In this document: positions 23,812-34,064 of the stretch, piece by piece
How positions within the stretch are numbered: position 1 is the first letter of the stretch
Layout: every line of letters begins with the position of its first letter
From: Bigelowiella natans CCMP2755
Lineage: Eukaryota > Cercozoa > Chlorarachniophyceae
Direction of reading: 5' to 3'
NCBI GenBank assembly: GCA_000320545.1
Contig: ADNK01000273.1
Coordinates: 1-41,643 of the forward strand
Length of the DNA stretch: 41,643 nt
Position numbers and translations under genes: made by a program
The notes under the pieces: model-generated
Seen by the model: the letters and a program-made list of their open reading frames with translations, nothing else
Database searches by the model: none
What the model was told of the DNA's origin: nothing

Positions 23812-25037
23812 AGTGACAATTGGTGACAATTTGACAAAGAGCTGAAGTGAGCTGTGTCAAGCTACTCTGCGTGTAGCTTCTTGCCTCCAAATAGCGTACA
23901 CCTGTGTTTGGCACAGATATGCACAGACGAGTACACAACGTACAAACATGATGTGGTCCCTGCATAGGTACCTACCTGGATGGGAAATTCGCAAGCTTCG
24001 AGGAAGAGCTGTGGCCCTCCTCATGGGTCGGAACAAATCGATTTGATGTTGTCGCAGTTGAGCAAATACATTTGCACATAGTCATCATATGATGCCAATG
24101 ATGAATATTTTCATTCCTTCTGCTGCTGCTTGCGCGCGTATATTTGGTATTTGATGGCATGTACATACAGGATGCTCAAGTGGGCGTTTGAGGACGGAGG
24201 GGGTCTATCCAGCACATGGCATTGTGAACGATTTGCTCATTGCGGGATGGTGCGACAATAGATAGTGATGAACATAATAGCTACAAGGGCTTTTCCTTAT
24301 CGTCTACGAATTGTGTACCGAGATTTGTGCGTGCGGTAACGAATTGTGGTGTTTTCATCCTGTTGTCAATTCTTTCGGAGATACTATGATGGTCCAAAAA
24401 TGAGTGGAATCGTTTGTGCGTTTTCTCATTCTAAAATTTAAAAGACGATGGAGATGGGGAGGGGAGGTGCGAGAGAAAAGAAAGTCAGAAGAGGAGTCAT
24501 GTATTGTTTATGTTCTAATTGCTGCCACATTGCCCTCGTTTGTTTAGCCCTGCGGTGATTGCTAATCTCTGGGATGTGACCGACAAAGACATTGATCGGT
24601 TCTGTGAATCAGTAATGGATCTTCTAAAGAATGGTCGTTCACTCAATGAATCTGTAACGCAATCGCGCGATAAGTTGAGACTTCCCTTCCTCAATGGGGG
24701 GTCTCCTGTTTGCTATGGAATACCGAGAGTTGCATTCTCCACTAAGGAGGAGGATGATTACGACAGCAACGACCATCCCAGGTTTTTCGAAGATAAATGC
24801 GACTACGACGAAAATTTTACAAGCAAGGCAAAGCCGAAGAAATCTCTCGATATAAGTTTGGCTTCCTCCGAGCATCAGGCTAGTGAAGCAACCACGTCTG
24901 TTGCGTCGACAAAAAAATCCTGTAGACGAGTGCGCACATCAGAAGGGAAGCAAAGAACTGAAACTTCTGAAGCCCCGAGGCAAAAGTCTCGATTGAGAAG
25001 AACACGCTCAACTCAAAGTCGGAAAAAACGCGGATGA
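17626..25037 (+). CDS. ESP1: Separase (cohesin-cleaving cysteine protease, peptidase C50), at least 19 exons
   Basis: Exons: 17626-17877, 17942-18051, 18117-18468, 18522-18602, 18656-18779, 18849-19648, 19883-20022, 20150-20285, 20592-21340, 21470-21676, 21912-22001, 22271-22710, 22943-23065, 23159-23231, 23317-23368, 23581-23665, 23968-24026, 24171-24249, 24548-25037. All junction phases agree except 20285/20592, where a short exon of length 3n+1 is probably missing (88 nt at 20377-20464 fits). Product about 1,480 aa plus that exon. Separase cuts the kleisin subunit of cohesin at anaphase. The N-terminal half is helical (TPR-like), with a Lys/Asp-rich disordered part. The protease part shows DWTVCSIH, SWWTAKRQLDKDL, VVLVLGEG-LHGLPWE, VTRVPSIHFLYE, FYVLNPQKDL, EEGWRGVCG, HDLYVYCGHSNGSRY (catalytic His, codon 23649), LLMGCSSGRL (catalytic Cys, codon 24173) and IANLWDVTDKDIDRF. 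The usual GHGSG is GHSNG here. A basic tail follows. Confidence 0.95.
19696..19802. repeat. (GA)n, (CA)n and CACG tracts in separase intron 6
   Basis: A GA repeat (about 19699-19729) is followed by a CA repeat (about 19753-19783) and CACG units, then TA-rich sequence up to the acceptor at 19882. Confidence 0.9.
20303..20522. repeat. (AC)n and (GT)n arms in separase intron 8
   Basis: An AC tract at about 20303-20332 and a GT tract at about 20500-20521 lie in the same interval between separase exons. They are complementary. The possible missing exon 20377-20464 would sit in the loop between them. Confidence 0.75.
21369..21464. repeat. Inverted (AC)n / (GT)n pair within separase intron 9
   Basis: An AC tract at about 21369-21401 and a GT tract at about 21431-21464 are separated by about 29 nt and fill most of the 129-nt intron 21341-21469. 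The arms are complementary over about 32 nt and could fold into one long hairpin. Confidence 0.85.
22211..22262. repeat. Compound (AC)n(AT)n microsatellite before a separase acceptor
   Basis: CA repeat 22211-22236 runs into TA repeat 22236-22262, which ends eight nt before the acceptor at 22270. Same strand order as at 5400 and 34016. Confidence 0.9.
23774..23811. repeat. (GAT)n microsatellite in separase intron 16
   Basis: About twelve GAT triplets in the intron that separates the catalytic-His exon from the next exon. Confidence 0.9.
24050..24059 (+). other. TGTCGCAGTT word, copy 3
   Basis: Exact 10-mer inside separase intron 17 (24027-24170). Its intronic place argues against a simple core-promoter role for the word. 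Confidence 0.3.
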
Positions 25038-27271
25038 GCCGAATCAGAAAGCTTGAGCTCTGCTTCTTGTCGCAACACTACCAACACGAGGTTTTGAAGT
25101 CAGGAAAACATTCACATGTCATTGTGAAGCACGCGAGTGACAGCAATCTTGCAATGATGACCGCGGTCAATGGTGCTGAACTAGTGAATTGCGCATGCTG
25201 TGCGGTTTTTGACTAGATCTTGGTTGGAAGCTTACACGATGCACTGCTGCTGGACGACACTTTGTGTCGATCTGACAGCACTGTTTGCGCATGATGTTCA
25301 TGGACAACGCAATGGGTTCGTGTTTTCACGCGTGATGTGTGCACAGTGCGCATTGCCATGCTAGCATGTCCATCATCAAGCTAGCAAGTTTCTGCAGCAG
25401 GTGTCACACGGTGCGCTGTGAGATGTTCAATCTGAACTCTGAACCCAATGAGTTAAACAATACATTGATGAATGCGTTGGCGGACCCTTCTGCGCTAGCC
25501 TTCACGTTCGCTAGTTCGTTCATTTTGATGGGCCATGCTGGCACATGTTGGCATGCATGTGGACAGCGCGCACGCAGGCCATGCATGTGCATGCCAGCGT
25601 GGATCAAGTGCATGAGACGCACAAAATGTGTGAACGTTCACGCTGCACGAGCGATCCGGTTCAACGGTGCACCACTTGCATGCTGTGCGCTAGCTTGAGA
25701 AACTGCTTGCTCGCGGCGCCGAGTCTGCAGGGCTAGAGGGCTGCAGGGACGTCTAGACGTGCCAGCGTGCGCACGCCAGCACGTGAGCTAGTGAGCTCGC
25801 TGCGACGCCTCCAGCTAGCTCCAGAGCTAGCAGCAGAAACCACCGCTAGACCGCCGGGAGCGCCAATGCCAAATGGTCATCTCTGGCGCTGTGAGGGCCA
25901 TGTGGCCAGCTAGGGTGGGGTGCACGCGGCAAGTCGAAGCTGACGTTGAACCTCATTGGACAACAAACCCCGCAAAATCGAGGTCCAGGATCGTCCAGTC
26001 ATCGTGACGCAAGCACCCATGCCAGCACACACCAACACACCGCGGGAACGAACAGTCTGGCAGTCGCGTTTGCCAGTTCATTGCTGCTGCAGTCGCAGCT
26101 GTCACCACGCGGCAAAAGTCATCGCTGGGGCTTTCTGTTCGGCAGCCCTGCTAGCCTGTCTAGCTGTGCATTGTGCAATTTCCATGTTCATTTGCGTTTT
26201 CGCACCAGTGCAGTGGCCACGTTTTTTGGCTGGTTCATGGTCACCAGACCTCTGGATGCACGCGCCTCACTGTGCCTGTCCAGCTGTGTGATTGTTGTTT
26301 CACGTGATGACCGTGCATGCTGGCATGGTGGGTGTGAGCTTTTTGGACGTTTTCACCACGACCTGTTCAAGTGATGTCACCAACTGTGACATCCCATGCC
26401 AGCATGCTGGCACGCCATTGTGCATTTGATCGATTTTCGTGGCACCAGTGTCACCCAACAATGAACAATGAACAATGAACAATGATGAAGAACTACATTT
26501 CCAAAATGTAACAAGACATTTGCAGTGTTGCCAACAATGCGGCGTGGTGCACTTGGTTCTGGGAAAGAAATGGAGAAGTTGTGGAGATGAAACGCCGAAT
26601 GTTTTTTGGACTCTTGGATTCACGATGACGCACATCCCACATGCCCAGCAACTTCAATTTCCAGTGATTTCTCAAATTTCCCGTCATTTCGCCGACAACA
26701 TTCGCGTTTTTAGGTGATTTTCCTTGAATTAATTCGTTGTGTTGTCATGAGCGGAAACATTCAGACTTACTACAGGCCTGTATTACGGCGAAATCTGCGG
26801 CGAAATCGGGGAAAGCCGGCATACCCTATCCTTCTTCAAGAGGCTTACCAGCTTACCAGCCTCAAGTTACTCATGGAACTTAGTGAGCGATTTATGGAGA
26901 ACTTAGCCTAAAAAGGCTGTCGTTCTGTCTAAGACAAATCTTGTGTGCGACCATTTGCGGAAATCAGGATGCAATGTACATCTGAACGTTTCTAAGGCAA
27001 TTATTACGGTGATGACCGGTGAGAAAGGGTATCCCCTAAAAAGCCCTCTGCTGGTACGGCAGCAGCATGTACCGAACACCAACCTGACACACCCATTTTC
27101 CGAACCAGTCGTACGTCCAAATTACGGCGAAGAGCTCCAAATCGTCGTCGAACAGTTTATTTTTGATTGCCGTAGATTTAATCATCCTCCATTTTACCAA
27201 TTCATGCTATCCTGAATGTCCAAGCTGAGCTGAATTTACGAGACAACCAAAACTCGTATAATCAGTGCACG
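25038..27271. repeat. Intergenic region with second palindrome-rich patch
   Basis: No supported gene in 2.2 kb. From about 25240 to 26460 the DNA is GC-richer and full of palindromic words: CATGCTAGCATG at 25357-25368 (the same 12-mer found twice near 3.2 kb), GCCAGCATGCTGGC at 26398-26411, and many GCATGC, GCTAGC and TGCCAGC words. A heptamer AACAATG repeats four times at about 26458-26485. From about 26500 composition returns to normal, and this part presumably includes the promoter of the next gene. Overlapping open frames at 25339-26374 follow the biased composition. Confidence 0.55.
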
Positions 27272-27736
27272 ATGCGGCGAGCCATGTCCTTTGTTACTCG
27301 ATCACCGATTCTCCGCCCAATAGCCTTGGCTGGTGGGGTAACTGCCCTTGGTGGTTTATGGTTCTGTGCCGCAGCATCTGGAGTGAATGTAAAGAAGCAA
27401 ACAAAACGCAAAGTACTGCTAAAAAATCTCGTAGGTAGTCAGGAAGTTGAAACATTAGCCCGAGAGCTACGAGTGAATGATGCAATCAATGTCCAGCTGC
27501 AGCCTCCTCTTTCTAACCGCCTTCGTGATGCCGTAACAAGTGTCGATCGAATGCACTTCCAGACACTTAAATCGAGCGACGTCTCTCTCGTGTTCAAAGG
27601 GAGAAAGTCCAATGCGGAGACAGCTAAGCTCCAAGCAATAGATCGAAGAGATGGAAGTGCCTTCACTATTGATGTATGCTTGGCAAATGGAACAAGGAAT
27701 ATCCACCGAGGGGACGCCTTTGTATCTGTCTCCTAA
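27272..27736 (+). CDS. Small protein with one N-terminal hydrophobic helix
   Basis: Uninterrupted 154-aa frame starting MRRAMSFVTR. Residues about 18-34 (ALAGGVTALGGLWFCAA) form a hydrophobic helix after an Arg-rich start, which fits a mitochondrial presequence with a membrane anchor, or a signal anchor. The rest is soluble, basic early (KKQTKRK) and has a regular helix-strand pattern (VETLARELRV, FTIDVCLANG) without a recognised family. Normal composition and the absence of repeats make it more convincing than other open frames nearby. An AT microsatellite begins about 90 nt after the stop. The next plus-strand exon is far away, so it is likely a single-exon gene. Confidence 0.6.
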   Translation: MRRAMSFVTRSPILRPIALAGGVTALGGLWFCAAASGVNVKKQTKRKVLLKNLVGSQEVETLARELRVNDAINVQLQPPLSNRLRDAVTSVDRMHFQTLKSSDVSLVFKGRKSNAETAKLQAIDRRDGSAFTIDVCLANGTRNIHRGDAFVSVS

Positions 27737-27823
27737 TGACAGGATTGATGAGATTCCAATGATAAACTCTTTGAATAGAAAACACATTTTTAAGGATAAC
27801 GATAATGAGATTTAGCAATGAGC

Positions 27824-27862
<39 letters not shown>

Positions 27863-29351
27863 CATGACAGACACTAGTTATCTTCGGTTTTCTTTTAAGT
27901 AATGGTAAATCGCAACTCAAAACAGTATGGCTTACGCCTTTCAGGAGCAAACTCCTCGAGTATATGTAGAGAAATTCTGCCCGTAGCACCAAAAAGCAAC
28001 TCAACTGACGATTCAACCCCGCCATCGGTTGCATTGACTTATGTTGGACAAGAAATATATTCAATTATGCACAAGATCGTTCATCGAACACTTAAACGCA
28101 GACATTCTGACATGTAATCTATTGCAGAGGCTCATGAATAGCACATGCAAGTTTGCGGGTCGCGAGGCTATAAATTGTCACTTTTGTCAGCAATTACTTG
28201 CATGTACAGTAGTTAATATTTCGCTAATTTAAGCAGTAAAATCTCGCTCGCACAGATGTCTGCTAGCGAGATGTCAAAGATGCATGGCCATGCATGCACA
28301 ACGGTAACCGGTTATGCAAGCATGCCAGTATGTCTATAGATCGATGTTCCATGTGCACAGTCTAGACATTGCAGACGACGACAAGGCCGGATGAATTAGA
28401 ACCCAAAATATGGGGCATTGTTGTGCACGGCAAGTGTGTTGTTACGCGTTGCTAGCTAGCTAGGTTGCCTCATAATGAGTGTTGTGCATGAAGCATGCGC
28501 TAGCAATGGCGACGCCAAATTCACATGCATGGTCCAAGCTAATACTAGTAATGGACTAGCACATGTGCACAGCTGCAGCATGCATCGATCAAGCAAGCCA
28601 TCCAACGCAGCATGCGTACGTACATGTACGTGTTGTAGCTAGAGCTACATTAGGATGACCATTGAAAAGATTTTGTCAATTCATTACACCCGTCTCATGT
28701 ACGCGTTGTATCAACAATGATTAATTCGCGTGCAAGCGCCACTACCAATAAGTACATGCATCGAATCTAGCCGTGCATGGATTCCGTGGCTACGGCTATG
28801 TTTGATGTTGGCGTTGTACACTTCACAAATTAGCACGACCAAATCACATGCAATTAGCACGATGTATATTGATCGATATATGATAACGAAATTAACGGAC
28901 TAATACGAATTGGCTAATGTATGCATTTACCCTAAAAGAACAAAGCCTTAATTATGCATGATTGCAAGAAATATAATTTTGTTATTATGGCGGTTTGAAT
29001 GCCATGTGAGATTTCTCACTTTTTCATTTTGGTATCTCAATTCCTTCGCGATGATAGATGGCATCGATAGTTGAGTCTAATAGCATGAAAATTGAGCCAA
29101 GATCTCTGAGGAATACGCCCCTTAACCGCTGTTCAGGAAATATAGTTAATTCGACCACAGGTCAGCGTGCAGAAAAGTGAATAGCTCTATCTCTCTAAGG
29201 TATACAAAACTGTTCATCCTTCCCTCTAATTTGGAACATAGACATTACGGTTGCAAACAATGTAGCTCAAGCTGATTCAAACTAAATGTATACTCAATCA
29301 CACATAATACGAAAATAACACGTGCCGTCTTCATAGTCCTAATAGAGGCGG
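27737..29351. other. Intergenic region with third, weaker palindromic patch
   Basis: No supported gene. From about 28250 to 28960 there are many TGCATG, GCTAGC, CATGCA and TAGCTAG words, for example GCTAGCTAGCTAGG near 28450. The density of long palindromes is lower than in the other two patches. The remainder is plain AT-rich sequence. The frame 27902-28117 is weak. Confidence 0.5.
27827..27859. repeat. (AT)n microsatellite
   Basis: About sixteen AT units in the 3' flank of the one-helix protein gene. Confidence 0.9.
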
Positions 29352-30913
29352 TTACGATATCACCTGCCTGTCTGAATCCTCTAAGAAAGAAGCCACTTTG
29401 GAATGCCCTGCTTTGAGGGCAACATCCAGGGCTCTCATTCCTTTACCATCACATAAGCGCAAATCCGCCGAGCCTTCTTCAACGAGAACTCGCGCGAACT
29501 CGAGCTGATCGGGAAGGCCAGCTGACAGAATCAATGCCGTCTTTCCCAGCTTCGTTTGTGTATTTGCATTGATTCTTGCAGTAACAACTAGGTGCTTTAG
29601 AATATGGATTTGGTGATGAACAACCGCCTCCATCGCTGCGCTCGCTCCATTTTGATCTGTCATATTGACGTCTACCTTGGAATATTTAACTAGGCCCTGG
29701 ACTACATCCAAGCTCTGCCTCGAAGCATGCATCAGGGCAGATTTTCCGTGATGATCTTGAAGATTTACGTCTGCCCGACCATGGATGATAAGGGCTTCAA
29801 CCGCGCCCAAGCTTCCCTCCCTTGATGCTTCCAATAAAGCACTCCTTCCAGAGCGGTTACAGGCATCTACTTCAGCATTGGAGGCCAAAAGATATTTAAC
29901 CACCTCATGTTGGTTGTGAGTCGCCGCATAAATAAGAGCTGTGTTCCCCTCGAAGATGGTGGAGAGATTCACGTTTGTTCTTAATTCGTCCACAAAATAC
30001 TTCACAAGTTCCAGATGTCCTTCGCGCGATGCCAGCATCAACTGTACAATGCCAAGACTCAGAATATATCAAAGCTGATTGTCTAGTTGGAGATGAAAAT
30101 GGTTTCATAGTTGACAAAGAAGCATCGTCTTTCGTCGTGCTTTATTACTGGGTTTGGCTCATGTGGGTCATAGTCAAGAATCCGGGCCTTTCCATCAACA
30201 AGACACCTTGGAGCAGAATACACGAAGGACATTAATATGGACATTCATCAGATGAAACGGGTTATCAATTTGCCCTTCCTCCATAATTTTTCCGTGAAAA
30301 AGTTGTTTCTGTGTTTTGTTCGTCGATTTATACCGTGCAACTTCTACATTCCCGCGCATCGCAGCCCAACTTAAAGCGTCGACTCCATTATTATCGAAGA
30401 AGTTCACGTTGGCATGCTTTTCGAATATAAGATATGAAGCCAATTTCACGTGATCATGGCGTACGGCTTGCATCAGCATCGTGTGGCCATACTCATCCTG
30501 CGGTACGAATAATTGTGAGACGCCAACACACATCAACCATCAACTCCTCTCGAGAGTATGCGCAGTAACACCTTGCAATCCACATGGAACCCGGCTTCCA
30601 AACGTCTCTTGACTACTTTTTTCATTTGTCGCAGCTTCTTTCCTAATTTTTTCATCGAATTCTTCTTGCGACTCCGCTCTGCCGCTTCCAATTTCCGCCT
30701 TTCCCTGTTCGCCCTTAACTCAGCCACGGAAAGCGTGCGCTTTCGTGAGATGGGACTCATGGGAGCTCGAATTGTGCTAGTCCTCCTTGAAATGTATTGC
30801 GATATCTTTAGGGGTGAAAGTGTGCACAACAGGCGCTGTGTCGAAAACTCACCAGCTGTCAACCCATGTCGTTGTCCGCTGTTCTGTCGTGCACTCGGAG
30901 GCTCCTTGCGCAT
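29352..30913 (-). CDS. Ankyrin-repeat protein with basic N-terminal helix, about 5 exons
   Basis: Minus-strand exons 30913-30853 (first exon uncertain), 30765-30545, 30497-30334, 30206-30149 and 30041-29352 join with matching phases, giving about 397 aa (375 aa if translation starts at the ATG at 30760). Residues after the start are strongly basic and helical (RANRERRKLEAAERSRKK), then about eight ankyrin repeats follow. Typical units include DEYGHTMLMQAVRHDH, GVDALSWAAMRGNVEVA, LMLASREGHLELVKYF, NTALIYAATHNQHEVVKYLL, GRSALLEASREGS, GKSALMHASRQ and GKTALILSAG. The array runs to the C-terminus and no second domain is visible. Ankyrin arrays bind partner proteins; the partner is unknown. The donor after the basic exon (GGA|gttgat) is weak, so that junction is the least certain. 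Confidence 0.82.
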
Positions 30914-31234
30914 GGCAGTTGCCCATCGCCCAACAGAGATCCTGTAACAACTCCTAAATACAAAGAACGAAGAATGTCCCTATGTTACACGAACAAGCAG
31001 GCCCAAGTCAATATCCGGAAACAGCTACGAGCAGCGCTCTCATGTGTCGTCGGGCTCCACACTTTGTTTGTGTTCGCCGCTTCTTCCTTTGAGCACGCGA
31101 ATGCCGATGGATTTCGACGGGAATTGTCCATTATTTGATGTCGCAGCTATGATTTCCGCTACAGTTTTTAGCTAGATGGGCCGGTATTCTCTCAGCCAGT
31201 CACAGTACTTTGTGCAATGAAACATCATTTTGTC
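30914..31234. other. Divergent region, ankyrin and transporter genes
   Basis: A short gap between divergent starts; it should hold both promoters. A near-copy TGTCGCAGCT of the recurring word lies at 31139-31148. No gene supported. Confidence 0.45.
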
Positions 31235-34014
31235 ATGGGTTTTCCATTTGATTCAGTCCCGAACGAATGTCGCGCTCGAAAATCGCAAACTATTCCTAGG
31301 AGCACAAGTTGGGATGACCTTGACTCGTTATTCTTCGTCGGAAATCTTACCGTTTTGCGACAGCGACAAAGGATATTGCCAGAATAACTTAGCTAATAAC
31401 AGTACGACAACTCGGTCTGGCTTCCCAGCAACGACCCCGACCACGTGAGCCAGAAGAGGAGCTCGGGGACATACGGATTCAACTACTCGTCTATCGTTCT
31501 TACTATGATGCTTCGAGTGAAGGTCAATATTCTCTTTCCTTCTTTAAGTTGGCAAGAGGCAGTGTGTAACTTCTTCTCCCTCAAATGTGACTCTGTTATT
31601 CACCATATGCGTGGATCATCATCAGACGCTCAATTTCGTATCGCTGCTTCTCATCGCTGCAAAAGTCAAGGTAGCTGTAAAAGGGGAAGTGGATGGGAAT
31701 ACTTCTAGCAAACTATTGGATGGAATAGCATGTGTACACAGAGGCATTTCGGCTTCTTCGCCAGGAAGAACTGCCAATCGAATCATTCGCTGCTTCATAA
31801 TTTAGTATATATACATGTTGATCATAACGGCAGTACTTCCCGCTTTTCCTAGACGATGCAGGCCTTTCAGCTTCTCAGGTGTGCGCTGATACTATAGTGG
31901 CTAATAGTCATCCTCTTCATCAAGTTACTCCGAAAGAAAAAAAGCATTGGAGGGGCCGAGGGTGGATAGAGACAATTGTTTCATCATTTTTCTTTGCTGT
32001 TTTAGATTGGCTTCCTTCTTGGTGTTGGGGGAGTCGCTCAACTCATAGCAACGCCTATATGGGGTATTTTCTGACGTCCTGCTACTGAGAATTGTGTGCC
32101 GGATATAACACAACAAAGCACAACGATAACGGGATTATTTTGGTAGGAGCTCTGGCAGATTGGACGAAACGCCCTTCAGTAATTCTGGTCATAAAGTCAA
32201 CATAGAACATAGAGAAGTGAAGCAGAAAGAGGATAGTAGTATTAGCAGTAAGGATTATGCGGGATTCTGTTTTTGGTTCATATACCAGATGACCTGTTTG
32301 ACCATGTGCTGTTTGTCTGTCTGACACAATATGGTGTGCAAGGCTTGTCATCTCATCATAGACAATAATTACAGGGCGTTTCACTCACAATGTGGGCTGT
32401 AGTTCTGCAGTCCTTCCAGCTGCAGGTATTCTCCCTTGGCAATTTCACCCCCCCCCACCATGGAAGAAGTCGACTTTGAAAATACAAATGCAAAGGAAGT
32501 AGAGGGTCTCGAATACTTCTCCGTTGTTATGAACACCTCGTTCTTCTTTATCGTGAGTTCTTCCCTACCATCTGCTGAAGAGAGCAGTAATGGGAGATGA
32601 CCTACCTGACACCTATTTACTTCCATTTTCCCGTGCTTCTCCTCCCCCGTAATACCTACAATAATACAGTGGTTGTTGAGGTATCCTCTACTGTGTATAT
32701 GTGCTTACGCTGCAACTTGTGCTTTTGAAGGGGCAGTCTCCCTGGTAAGTAGTGGTGTCTTCCTCGTCGGATTTTCATCCAATCAGCGAATGAAATCTCC
32801 TTGCCAATCAAGCTTCTGTCCGTCTGTCTTATCAAATCCAGATCGACGTGGTGACTTTATCCGCACTGAAGAAAAGCGGGGGGGGCGAGTCATATGGTAC
32901 TGCTGCAAGACCTTGATGCTCGAGAGATTGGAGAGGCCACATTGTATTGTTACCCCAAATATAAGATGGAATTATGATACTTTTAAAATTCATAATTCAT
33001 TCTGTTATCCTCTTACTGTTTTTGCTTGTTTGTTTTCTAAAGGAAACCAACGCTGGCTGGCCTCTCTAGGGTAATAATCGATGCGTAGGAGCGCGCTTGT
33101 GTGTATTGTGTTTACATATACACAGCAGTAGCTCGTGTATTCAAGCATTGTCATATAATTTTATTATCTAAACATCGTGTCACTGTCCTCTCCTCCTCCT
33201 CCTCCTCCTTCTTCTTCTTCTTCTTCTTCTTCTTCTTCTTCTTCTTCTCCGCTGGGTTCAGCTTTGGGTCTGGTTGTTTAGCATCAGGCTATGTTGTGGA
33301 GATCTTTGGGTGCTAACTTACTCTATGTGCTTTACTGTTAGATATGATGGCATACTTTTGTAGCGATTTAGAAAACACACAACAAGTAGAAGCTATTTGC
33401 CGTCGCTCTTTAGCACAGAAAAACCTCGACGCTCTATCCACCCTCCGCCCAAAGAGGACGCATAAACTGATGGCCATTCATTCATCTCGACGGCAATTTT
33501 CCCGCTCTCTTATAGCAACAATCAGCAAGCACTTTAGGCGCTGATACGTCGATTGATTATCCTCTTACTAGGTACATGGCCTTGTTCGTATGGTCGATCG
33601 GGTTTGCTTTGTTGACCATCATCGCAGCGCTCTCTTTAGGTGCGGTGCGGTGTGGCCGAATTGTCAGCTTTCTGGAATGCAATCGTAGCCTAATTATCTT
33701 CATCCTCCTCCTCATCATCAGCATCATCATCACCACCATCATCATCATCATCATCATAGACATGCAAACAACACATACAACACATCAGATCACGGCTCGC
33801 AAAATCATCATCATCCTGGTGTGGATGGGAGGAAAGGAAGCAAAACGAGCTTCAAGAATCATAGGAATGAGGACGCCGAGAATGAGAACGATAGCCCAGA
33901 TCAACTGCAACCTTTTCGGGAGCTTGAAGATGTAACCGCAGCTGCTACTTCAAATGATGTTGGGACGGCATCAATGTCAACGACCGACTCTTCCGGTACC
34001 TCTGCAGCAATAGC

Positions 34015-34064
<50 letters not shown>

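Noticed and set aside
26714-27215. Two plus-strand frames (26714-26911 and 26943-27215)
   Set aside because: No start context, domain or phase-compatible joining was found. They lie in the likely promoter of the 27272 gene.
27902-28117. 71-codon plus-strand frame after the one-helix gene
   Set aside because: Short, no recognised feature, and no joining exon. Could be a tiny gene but not supported.
33344-33544. 66-codon plus-strand frame in the transporter gene
   Set aside because: It does not fit the exit phase of the exon ending at 33309 or lead to the next TM exon. The 18-nt micro-exon in another frame fits both sides.
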